A stretch of DNA of 64,000 nt. Origin: Plantago major (taxonomy: Eukaryota > Streptophyta > Magnoliopsida > Lamiales > Plantaginaceae). The notes under the pieces were generated by a model, which saw only the letters and a program-made list of their open reading frames with translations, was not told the origin of the DNA and made no database searches. This document shows positions 54,130-64,000 of the stretch, piece after piece; position 1 is the stretch's first letter; each line of letters begins with the position of its first letter. The position numbers and the translations under genes were made by a program. The stretch is from positions 1,633,265 through 1,697,264 of the forward strand of contig CM048840.1 in assembly GCA_026545765.1 (NCBI GenBank), read 5' to 3'.

Positions 54130-57100
54130 ATGGCCGTCTTCTCAGCACCAGCACAGGACCACACTACCACCACCACCACCACCACCCATGCAAAGCAATC
54201 CGGCGGCGGAGAAGCGGACCGATTCGACCCCGGTGCTCCACCGCCGTTCAGGATTGCCGATATTCGTGCCGCCATTCCGCCGCATTGCTGGGTCAAGGAT
54301 CCATGGCGCTCATGTAGCTACGTCGTTCGCGATGTGGCTGCTGTGTTGGCATTACTCGCCATTGCTGCGTATTATGATAGCTGGTATCTCTGGCCGGTCT
54401 ATTGGGCTGCTCAGGGGACTCTATTTTGGGCGATTTTCGTTCTAGGACATGACTGGTTTGTCAATTGCATTGGATTGAATTGATTTCTGATTTTGCTTTA
54501 CTATTTTTGTGTATTTGTGGTTTAGATCTGTTTTAGGTTTGATTGATTTTGGTTTTGGATGGTGCATTTCAGTGGTCATGGGAGCTTTTCGGATAGTGAG
54601 GTGCTTAATAGCGTGATGGGGCATTTCCTCCATTCGAGCATACTTGTGCCTTATCATGGATGGTTAGATTGATTTCATTAACCTGCATTTTAGTTGTTTA
54701 AGATCTTAACATTCGTAGAATTCGTGTACTGATTGGTTTTCGGTGAATTGACAGGCGAATAAGCCACAGGACTCATCATCAGAATCATGGCCATATTGAG
54801 CATGACGAGTCCTGGGTACCGGTAATGCTTCTTATTTTGCAACTCTGAAGCTAATTTCTGGTCAGATTGGTTGGAATTAATGTGAAAATGGATTGGTTAT
54901 ACTGTTTTATACAAGTTCACGTCGTAATTGAGGTGTGATTCTTCCATTGTGTTAGAGATTCAGTTCAAATGTTGGCCCTCTGTGGATGGAATGTGCTATT
55001 CTAGACGTGAATTCACTGTTTTGTTCGTAATGGTTAGCTAATTCGATGTTGTTCTAACAATGCAGTTGCCTGAGAAGCTGTACAAGAAGCTGGACTACTC
55101 TACCAAGATTATGAGATACAAAGTTCCATTCCCAATGTTCGCATATCCATTATACTTGGTATAAATCTGCTGTTTACATATACTGTATACTTCTTCATTC
55201 TTGTCTAGGCAATTCTTGCATTTGATATTTGTTTAATATCTTGTTTGTTGTGTGTGGTTTCAGTGGTACAGGAGTCCAGGAAAAACTGGATCTCACTTCA
55301 ATCCTTACAGTTCATTGTTCAGACCCAATGAAAGGAACTTGGTCATGACTTCAACCATCTGTTGGTTTACCATGCTTGGTTTCCTATTGTTTGCATCCAC
55401 CATCACAGGTCCACTCATGTTGTTCAAGCTCTATGGTGTCCCTTACCTGGTAAATTACATAACTCTGGTTAAATTAAAGTCAAGTTTATAGTCTTTCTGT
55501 GATGTTTTCCATACAATGTGGTTTAATTTAGAAGATTACATTACATTATATTCGATTTTCGTTAATTTACAAATTTTGGTTTAAAGTTTTTGTGTGAATT
55601 TAAGTGTCATAGGAGTGGCTGTGAGCTTCTACATGTGTAATGTCGCTTTAAAATCCGTAAGGGACCGTTTGTTTTCTGTCTTTAAAATGAAAGGATGAGA
55701 AGACTGGAGATAAGATTTCTTAGCCTATCCTAAGTGTGAGTTGGGAGATTGATACAATTTGTAAATCTTAGCAAACAAGGGACGCAAGTAAAAAAAAAGC
55801 AAAGATATGAACGGTAGAAAACTCGTATTAGTACCAAGTTGTGGCCGGGAATGTCTTTGTATTTAACATTATATGTTCTGTTTATAGAATAATTCCCCTG
55901 AACATGCACAAAAATGATTTTCATAAACCTGCCCTGTTTGCGAGTAACACTACACAGCCATGACAGCAGCTTGAGTATCATTTAAGCAAATTGCAATCTT
56001 ACAAAATTCCCAACCTTAAAAAAGTTGTCTGGAAATCTCATGTGTCTCATGTCTATGCTATCCAGTTCTTGAAACTTGTAACTTTAGTCAATGATTTCCC
56101 AAATTCAAGTGTAACTTTATGTCTTGTGATTTATAAAATGCTAGTTGCAAACATTTGTGCGCAGATATTTGTTATGTGGCTGGACACAGTTACTTACTTG
56201 CACCATCATGGTCACGACAACAAGCTGCCCTGGTACCGAGGCAAGGTCTGTCCATTTCTTTAATCCCGATACTCTTATATCTGGCACAGAATAACTGTGT
56301 AGTAGCAGCATCATTTTAAATTGCACATTCATGTACTCTTAGACAAAATACTCACACAGTATGGTGAACAATTCTGCTTCTGCACATAATATTAAATTGC
56401 ATTCATGTACTATTAGACAAAACACTCACACAGTAGTAGTAATAACAATGAACAACTCTGCATACTTAAATTACATTCATATGTAAGTATTAGACGATTT
56501 GGTATACAATAGGAATGAGATCAATATGATCTTAAACTCTCACGGTATCAGTCACCCTATTATGGTAGTAGTGGGTACCACATTTGAATATCACTATGGC
56601 AGTCACTCTATCACTATAGCAGTGGGTACCGCATTGAATATAATCTCGGCCCAAGGATCTAATTTCTGGTATTGGACAACCAACATGAACTGTAGTATTA
56701 ATGGTGTGTATGTGGGACAGGAATGGAGCTACCTGAGAGGAGGACTAACGACAGTGGACCGTGACTATGGAGTTTTTAACAAGATCCACCATGACATTGG
56801 CACCCATGTTATTCACCATCTCTTCCCTCAGATTCCACACTATCACTTAGTTGAAGCGGTCAGTTCTGCTCCTCGATTACTCAACTCACGTGACTTTCCT
56901 TGTTTGTTTACATTACTTTCTTCTTTCTGCCTGTCTCTAAAATATCTTTCCCACTCACCACCTTTTATTCTTTATTAATTATGCATATTATTTAATAAAT
57001 GGACTATTATTATTTATTACTATTATTATTAGAAAACAAGAGAGGATCTGATATGCGGTGGAGAACGGATGTTTAAAAGTTAGGTTTGTGCGTTTGTGGA

Positions 57101-58041
57101 CTTGGTTACGTATGAATATATGCTATACAGAGTATTCTGTATAGTAAATGCTTTGCTAAAAGTAGCAGTCTTGGCATGTGAGTTCTCTTTGGACTCGAGT
57201 GAATTAAGCTCTTTATTTTGCAATACCAATAAAGCTCTTTATTTACCACTATTGGAGGAAATGTCATTTTCAATGCCACCCTTCTCTAATATCTTTAAAT
57301 GCCGGATATTGAAAGCCCAAACCTTAACTTAAAGTATTGGTCCACCACAACGGCAGAGTTCGGTATAAAATTTTACAAGATTCTGAAATTATAAGATTTT
57401 TATTTAATATCCACCCTGTCCACCCTGATATAGAAGAATACTATGTGTACAGTATAACTTCGTACATTTATCATTTGTAACCATACTACAAATGTACATA
57501 CATTACTATATAAAAAGGTACACCACACCCCCATCAAATAATTAAAAAAACCTTACATTTTCACATAAAATTTACACATATTACTATTAAAAGTATATTT
57601 TTGGCAACTTTTTATGTAATACTCAATTTGATCTAGAACAAAACAAATATTTGGTTTGACTTATAATTAAATTTAAAAATTTAAGGTAATTCTGGGATTG
57701 AGGGGTATCATTTATTTTGATTATGTATTTACAACATTCTTCTGATATCGTGGGAGGGAGTGATGAAAAGATTTGAATATTTCTCGGATCTAATCTGAGC
57801 AATATAAATTTTATTAATGTGATTATTTGGACGGGATTTTCAGACAAGGGAGGCGAAAAATGTGATGGGCCAATACTACAGAGAGCCCCAAAGATCTGGG
57901 CCGATCCCAGTCCACCTGATACCGAGCTTGATCAGCAGCATCCATAGTGACCATTACGTGAGCGATACTGGAGATGTTGTCTATTATCAGACTGATCCAG
58001 AACTTTCTGCTATTCCTCCTCCTTACTCAAAGCTCGACTGA
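54130..58041 (+). CDS. FAD3: Endoplasmic reticulum omega-3 fatty acid desaturase
   Basis: Converts linoleate to alpha-linolenate in ER membrane phospholipids, using cytochrome b5 as electron donor. Exons 54130-54455, 54573-54662, 54755-54821, 55066-55158, 55264-55449, 56165-56245, 56721-56858, 57844-58041 give 392 residues, all phases matching. Three diiron histidine boxes are complete: HDCGH 107-111 (split by intron 1), HRTHH 143-147 and HVIHH 310-314. The stretch [20 protein letters not shown] is the omega-3 type sequence before box 3. Hydrophobic segments lie around residues 60-105 and 205-260. No plastid transit peptide: the N-terminus is short with a Thr run and goes straight into the [18 protein letters not shown] start, which separates FAD3 from FAD7/8. 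The start is the first ATG of the open frame. Eight exons is the usual FAD3 organisation. Confidence 0.96.
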
Positions 58042-58997
58042 TTCGACGTCGTTTCCTAAATGGCAATGCTGATGCACTCAGTCGATGTTTACATCGTAGT
58101 CCTTCGATTTCCAAAACTATGCCTTACGCGTAGACCTAGATTAATATCACAAAAGAGAAAAAAACAACGTAATTATATTCTAGTGCAGCAACTATACAAA
58201 TAATTTAAATTATATGTATGGAGCCGTATGTTGGAAATTTTGTCGATCTTTGATATTAAATGTATTTCGTTCTTTATTAAATAAAAATTAATAAAGAAAG
58301 GGTAGTAGTTATTGGGCTTGTCTTCATGTTCTTGTTATTGAATCTGGTCTGGTGGTCCTCTGTCTCAACCTATTTACATTGAAATTTAGTTAATTGAGTA
58401 GCACAAAGTGACATTTCACATGTAACTACTGAATTAACAAAGGACAGAACCTGACCTGTTTCCGTTGGGATCCTTTTTAGATCCCTGAAACTATTACTAT
58501 TAAAGATAAAAATCTAGCTAAAATAGGCAAGAGAGCTAACCATTTAGCTAATATTATCCTCGTAGGTAGGTTAAAGACCTCGCCCATTCTTGCCATAGTC
58601 AACTACCTACTCTCCTCGATGCGCCATACACGAATGACTGCTTTTTCAATGAAATTTCATCGAATCAATTGAATCGAATAAATCGAATCGAATCAATTGC
58701 AGATATAACCAAGCAGAATCGAATCAATCAATTGTAGTATATAATTAGTTAGATCGAATCGAATCGAATTGTAGATATAAGTTAGCGAATCAAGGCTCGT
58801 TTTCTTCAATCAAAAATTCATTCGATTTAGTTATATTTTATACTACAATTCATTCAATTAATTTCAAGAATTTCAAAAGAATTGAATAAGAATCAAGCCC
58901 AAATTTAAAAGTGGACCAGACAGTAGAGCCCAGAAAGCTTACACAATAACACAAATGACTAGTCGAATTAGTTCAACAAAATAAATTTGTTTTTTCT
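58042..58997. other. FAD3 3' UTR and spacer
   Basis: Likely UTR to about 58300, then AT-rich DNA. 58640-58800 is rich in GAATC words around GTAGTATATAATTAGTTAG, a diverged relative of the GAACT repeat. No gene. Confidence 0.5.
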
Positions 58998-58999
58998 TA

Positions 59000-59247
59000 C
59001 TCTCTCCGTCCCGAAGAACTTCATACATTAAGATTAGCGCGCAGTTTTATGCGAAAAATTAAAGTAATGATAGAATATAGAAGTGGGAAAAAGTGTACTT
59101 TTAATGGAAAATTGTGTAATTTGAGTGTAAAGTTGAGATTGTTTATTATTTGTAGGGTGTGGGGTAGCTTCATTTTTTAGTAATGTATGAAGTTCTGTAG
59201 GACGGTTAAAAATGATAAATGTATGAAGTTGTGCGAGACGGAGGGAG
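59000..59247. mobile_element. Stowaway-type MITE family B, copy 2
   Basis: 248 bp between TA duplications (58998-58999, 59248-59249). Ends CTCTCTCCGTCCCG and, inverted, CTCCCTCCGTCTCG. Same family as 38046-38284. Confidence 0.9.
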
Positions 59248-59249
59248 TA

Positions 59250-60225
59250 ATAACCGATTATCAATGTCAAAGCACAAAAAATAACCATGTCATTTGGTTT
59301 AACTAGTTAAAATTACTATTGAAATCGGTCAATACTTCTATTAATGATTAATCCTATATTTCTATAGACTGGTATATCACACTTCACTATTCGTAATTGG
59401 AACGCGGTTCCAATCCAACATGAACACACAATTGAGTTTTATAACACAGACTGTACCGAGATGTTCATCAACATTGGACCATCCAACAAGCATTACACAT
59501 GCATGTGATGATGTGATGCCAACTTACCATTTGAACGTACATCCCGTCTTTCGTCAAAAGGGAGACCCAAATGAATACGAACCCCTGGTCACATATTCAA
59601 ATTTCAACATGAAATAAATTTGTGATCTTTTACCATCTGAAGTGTATCGACCACCACAACAAAATCCGATAGTCCAACAACAGATTAGTGATTGTCCAAT
59701 AGTATGTTCTAAAACACGGATTGTACCACTACCAAGAGTTAGATGAAGAATGGAATGGGCCATCCAAGTACTCCGCATGCAGCACATAGTGGAAGCCTAC
59801 AAATTTCTTGTACTGTTACAGTATTACTCAGGCTTGGAAGATTTAGGCCAAATCCTAGATAGATCTGCTTTTTTATCTACAACACAAGGAGAACATGAGC
59901 AGCATGTTTGATCCCCATGTAAGAGGACAAATTGTAGGAGTAATAGACCAGTGTAGATAGACATGGAGACAAGCCTTTTCTGCTTTCTGATCAATCATCT
60001 TTTGCCATCACTGACATTTAAACTCAAAAGCCCGCCATCTAATTATATCACTAACACATTCAAATTTCCTCTTTTGCTTTCTTTTTTCAACTCACTTTAG
60101 CCCCATATTTCAAACATTCCTACTCCTTTACTCCTTTTTCCCTATTCCTTTCCCAATCATTATACCACCACTTCTCTCTTACATAATTTGAATCATAATA
60201 AAGCTGAAGAAGGGTTACATTACAT
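59250..60225. other. Spacer and upstream region of the TRM-like gene
   Basis: No gene seen. The last 170 bases are CT-rich and probably include the promoter and 5' UTR, but I could not pick a convincing TATA box. Confidence 0.4.
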
Positions 60226-61538
60226 ATGCCTATCTTCGATTCATACCGTGTCGAAAATGGACAATCTGCCCGCTGTTGTATCGCGAGGATCATACGCAGA
60301 ATCCTCTGCGTTAGTACTCTGCCTTCGTCTCCGTTTGATCACTTTAAAGAAGAGGAGAAAGATCCTTCGGCGACTCCAGGACTAATGGCGAGACTCATGG
60401 GGCTGGAGTCCGTTCCACCGGGGGATTCGGTTGAACTACATAGGAAGTCGAGATCTCAGAAGACGAGGAAGAAAGTCATTCCGATGTATCAAGAGTTTGA
60501 AGACGAGAAGTTCTTCATTCTTAGCTTTGATAGGGTTGGTCGAAATGTAGATTACCCTGTTGTGGAACGGTGGAAATCGAGCTCCCGTTCTGCTAAGGAA
60601 GGGCATGGTAATCGCAAGAAGCATAGAAGGAGAAGAAGGCATTCGAATAAAGAGAACATTGATGCTGACAAGACAGTTTGCGAAGTTCGAATGAGAAATT
60701 CGAGCAATGTGCGTCGTGATCTGAAGAATTCGAGTAAGGAATCAAATGCAGCTCGGAACGTTATGGAGAGCTTGGCAGTAATGAAGCTGAAAGCAGAAGC
60801 AAATTCCGAAAATTCAAGCCCGAATTCGGTTCTTGATTGCCTGGAATTTCCTCCTGATCATAAACAATCTTCCAATTCAGGTCTGATTCTTGCTACTGTA
60901 TGCATTCCATTGTTGGTCAAAGAAATAAAGGTTCTTTCATATCTAGCACTTCAGTTTTATCTCCAAAATGAGAAATTGCTTATACTGTAATCAAAACTAT
61001 TCCTCTAAATTTGGTTACATTTTAATCCGAAACCAAGTATCTATCCTGCTTACTATAAGCGAATTACCGCAGTTTTCTATAAGTTCAAGACTTCTGATCA
61101 GTCGTAGCTGTACAGAAAGAAGGCCTGAAACTTCCCAACATACTAAGTATTTACATTGAAATTGAAATGAATTGCTTGCATTTGCTGAGGCTTTTTATTT
61201 GTATAGCAGGACATGAGGATTCAAGGCTGGCAAATTCGAAATCAAGGAGGACATTGTCAGACGAACTCGAAAGTTTAAAGAGTGAGGAGAGGAGGCAGAT
61301 CATGAATGATGGTGGTGGTCATGAAGAAGAGAAGCAGACTAGAGTGAGGAATTGTGAGCCAAAGTGTCCAGAAAAATGGGATGGTATTAGCAAGTTGGCT
61401 GCTATGGATGTGTTTAAATCGAGTTGGTTCGAATCAGGAGTGTCGAAAAATTATCATCTGGAAGAGATTGGTAGAGATCTTGCCTCTGGAATTCTTGATC
61501 ATCTGTTAAGTGAGATGCTCATTGAGCTACAATTTTGA
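60226..61538 (+). CDS. TRM/LONGIFOLIA-like protein (DUF3741 motif, C-terminal DUF4378-like)
   Basis: Two exons, 60226-60880 and 61210-61538, joined in phase (codon G split) to give 327 residues. Near residue 50 is PGLMARLMGLESVP, the (V/M)ARLMGLE motif of the DUF3741/TON1-recruiting-motif family. A basic stretch follows (GNRKKHRRRRRHSNKEN, possible nuclear or microtubule affinity), then Ser/Asn-rich sequence. The C-terminus HLEEIGRDLASGILDHLLSE resembles the end of DUF4378. Known relatives act with TON1/PP2A at cortical microtubules and affect cell elongation. This protein is short for the family. The start is the first ATG of the frame; the frame, not the overlapping one from 60188, is confirmed by the motif and the splice phase. 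Confidence 0.82.
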
Positions 61539-61905
61539 TGTTCCAGATTCTTGTTTTCCTCCTTAACTACTAAGTAGTCTACACCACAATATAGTTGTAA
61601 CTTTTCTAACTTATAATAATGGTTTCTCAAGAAGACATACATAATTTACTGACATGGAGCTAAGTCTTGTAGTCTTCTTCAGCAACCAGCACTCAACTTT
61701 TGCAGCATTTTGATTGTTCTCTCTTTCTCCCCAGACTCCAGTCAAGTACTCGTCCAACCGTATTTTAAAGGGATCGAAGTTTTACACGCTCAATTCATAA
61801 CTAGGAATTTTCCACTCATCTATAGAATTTAAGGGTCTACTAACATACTATTACGATACACACTTAAAATTATTCAATATACACTTAAATTCGTTTTTAT
61901 ATATT
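61539..61905. other. 3' flank of the TRM-like gene
   Basis: Probable 3' UTR then spacer; nothing else recognised. Confidence 0.4.
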
Positions 61906-61907
61906 TA

Positions 61908-62099
61908 CTCCGTCCCGGAACAAGTTTTCCACTTTAATTTTTTGCGATCAAACTTTTTCAACTTTGACTACAAAGGCTAAATTTTCATTATATAAAAAAA
62001 CTGAGCATTTTACATTTGCGGTTTAAGATTAATTTGTAGTCAAAGTTGGAAAAGTTTGACCACAAAAAATTAAAGTGGGAAACTTGTTCCGGGACGAAG
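61908..62099. mobile_element. Stowaway-type MITE with long TIRs
   Basis: 192 bp between TA duplications (61906-61907, 62100-62101). Ends CTCCGTCCCGGAACAAGTTT and, inverted, CTTCGTCCCGGAACAAGTTT, pairing over about 65 bp. Confidence 0.93.
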
Positions 62100-62450
62100 T
62101 AATTAGCATATAATTGAGAGGCGGCGGAAAATTGATCCAGGTCGAGTGACCCCTCCGGGACCATCAGGATGATCTCATATGAAAGAGTTGAGTTGAATTA
62201 ATATGTTGTGATTATGTATGTAATATAGAGAAGACATGTAGTGGATGTAAATACCACATTCCACTGGCTAACACTATTACTAATGGCCATACAAATTGAT
62301 AGTTTGAAATGGCTTTACCGTAATAGCCAAATACTAGTGAGTCTAGTAACCAAAACAAAAGGAAATACCAGCAGCAAGACAAAATGAAGCCAATAACTCC
62401 ACCCACACAACAAAAAGAAGAAAGTAATGATCTCGATCCACAGATATTAC

Positions 62451-62492
62451 TTGGGGTTGGGTTGGATTGGATTGGATTGGATTGGATTGGAT
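62451..62492. repeat. (GGATT)n microsatellite
   Basis: Six GGATT units after two GGGTT-like ones. Confidence 0.95.
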
Positions 62493-62499
62493 GAGAAAG

Positions 62500-63650
62500 A
62501 ACCACATTTTTGAACTTTTAAAGTATCTCATTTATTGTCTTGATTTCAAGCGTTATATTTGTTGAAAATAATGATTTACTAATTATCAACCACACTCAGT
62601 TATATGCAAAGCATGTACATCTTCGCTAAAAATTCAAAACGTCATCTTATTGTTAGAATATCATACACCTATAAGAGTATCATCATGCAAATTACATATA
62701 AATTGAATAACATTTTCTCTTAGCAAGTCTTTTTAAGGGTGATGGTCCAACTCAATACTTATTAATGTGACATAGGTAGCGATGAGGGTGAAAACTGGGG
62801 TTAAACCATTTCTAGGACAAAACTGGGAGATGATTTAGCATTAGGTATGAGCTGGAACCTTTCAGTCAAGTAGGTGAAGTCGTAAGATATTGATAAGGGG
62901 ACCAACCTCCGTAAAGTCCGGAATCTTTTCCATTGCAATACGTGTCTCATATGGATGAGTTCAAAGGGTTCGGGCTCATGCATGACCCTTCCAAAGTGGC
63001 TTGTGCTCGGACCTAGATAGTCCATAGCGAATAACACGGTGCCCGCCTGACCAAGTCTTGGACTCGGCCCATGCAACCGAGGTGCCATGTTCTAAAATTA
63101 TCTTAGTTCGTGATGATTCAATATGTTAATTCCCTTTAGAGCGGATGGCTCGAACCATTCAGACCAAAAATATCATAGGGATACAGGATACTACAGGTTG
63201 ATTTCTCAAAACTGTATGGGATACTATATCATTGCAAGTTGATTGTAAGTTTGTAAGCACTGAGACAAAAATATCATTTCAAGCCACTGGTACTACGAAT
63301 TAAATAAAATTTCCTAGGAATGGTGCAGAAAACATATATCCCTTTTGGTCTTGTTGGCTTGACCTTTGCCATTAATAAAACACCAGATTTTCTTCTTCAC
63401 TCCGATAAAGTTTTAGTATAGATTCCTTGGTATGCATCATGTCAGCTAGTAATAACGTATACCATTTGAATTCTTATTCTCCCCTTCCAATAATAAAGAA
63501 TACATTAAGAAAAGTGTTTATAATCTAAATCCTGAGATTTGTTAAGTGGTACGTTGAGAAGATTATTGATTCATATATGTTGGTGCTCACTGCTCAGGTA
63601 GTCAGGTGCATGCACATGTTTATTTTTCATAAACGCTTTTATTCTGCCCT
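62500..63650. other. Spacer with possible retroelement relic
   Basis: 62740-63100 has higher GC and phrases such as CTTGTGCTCGGACC and CATAGCGAATAACACGGTGC that recall noncoding retroelement sequence, but I cannot find LTR or TIR boundaries. No gene. Confidence 0.35.
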
Positions 63651-63766
63651 TTGAATATATTCACGACGGCTTGAAAACTTGGATTTGCCCTTTGGGTCCG
63701 GGGCTCCATTGAATATATTTACGACGGCTTGAGAACTTGGATTTGCCCTTTGGGTCTGGGGCTCCA
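63651..63766. repeat. 58-bp perfect-length tandem duplication
   Basis: 63651-63708 and 63709-63766, both starting TTGAATATAT and ending GGGGCTCCA, with about four mismatches. Confidence 0.95.
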
Positions 63767-64000
63767 CTCATTCAGATAAACGAGCAAAAAATGAACCTCG
63801 AGTTCGGCGTTTACCTTATCGACCAGTCGAGCTAGTCTTAACGAAGCGAACTGAACCCTTGACTCGTGTAACCGCTCTATGTTTATGTTAGGTGACCAAA
63901 CAAGGTGTTTTTTTTTTATAAATGTGTGTTAGATGACTAAATATTTGGCACAAACATCATATATTTATAAACGTGTGTTTATTAAACACATGATATTTTA

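Noticed and set aside
56499..56978. 160-codon open frame as a separate gene
   Set aside because: It is FAD3 intron 6 read through into exon 7 and on into intron 7.
62740..63100. Cassandra-like TRIM with 5S rRNA sequence
   Set aside because: No 5S box pattern and no LTR pair could be found.

Overview
This window is nuclear DNA of a flowering plant, almost certainly a eudicot. Every host gene carries GT-AG introns and encodes a plant-type protein: fused fructose-2,6-bisphosphate kinase/phosphatase, ATL RING-H2 ligase, UPL-type HECT ligase, ER omega-3 desaturase and a TRM/LONGIFOLIA-like protein. The spacers are AT-rich and full of plant DNA transposons. Species cannot be fixed from sequence alone; Caryophyllales is only a guess from the dispersed GAACT-rich repeat and the overall style of the spacers.

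Layout. 1-9.9 kb: 3' three quarters of a plus-strand F2KP gene (20 exons, reading frame conserved through every junction), with a tandem duplication in one intron and a Stowaway MITE in another. 11.4-12.1 kb: single-exon ATL-type E3 gene. 13.0-15.3 kb: HECT E3 (UPL5-like) gene with a complete HECT core but an apparent frameshift near its 5' end. 16.0-19.2 kb: a structurally complete mariner-like element (TA duplication, matching TIRs, DD39D transposase) that also carries a gene-like unit on the opposite strand. 19.2-52.2 kb: a gene-poor transposon nest holding three CACTA elements sharing GACGGATA-type subterminal repeats, two copies of one hAT MITE family, a Mutator-like hairpin element with 9-bp target duplication, a 4.5-kb Mutator-like element split by a CACTA, a short LTR retrotransposon inside a Stowaway MITE, a damaged L1-type LINE with 15-bp target duplication, several degenerate minisatellites and more MITEs. 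52.9-58.0 kb: the FAD3 gene with a tandemly duplicated upstream region that repeats a CCACGTGT motif. 60.2-61.5 kb: two-exon TRM/LONGIFOLIA-like gene. 61.9-64 kb: MITE and repeat-bearing spacer.

The host genes have unrelated roles (carbon partitioning, ubiquitination, membrane lipid desaturation, probable microtubule/cell-shape control) and show no cluster logic. The two neighbouring E3 ligase genes come from different families. The most distinctive content is the mobile DNA: the apparently intact mariner element with its antisense partner, the nesting order readable from split target duplications, and repeated finding of C-poor minisatellites inside gene-like, element-borne units.
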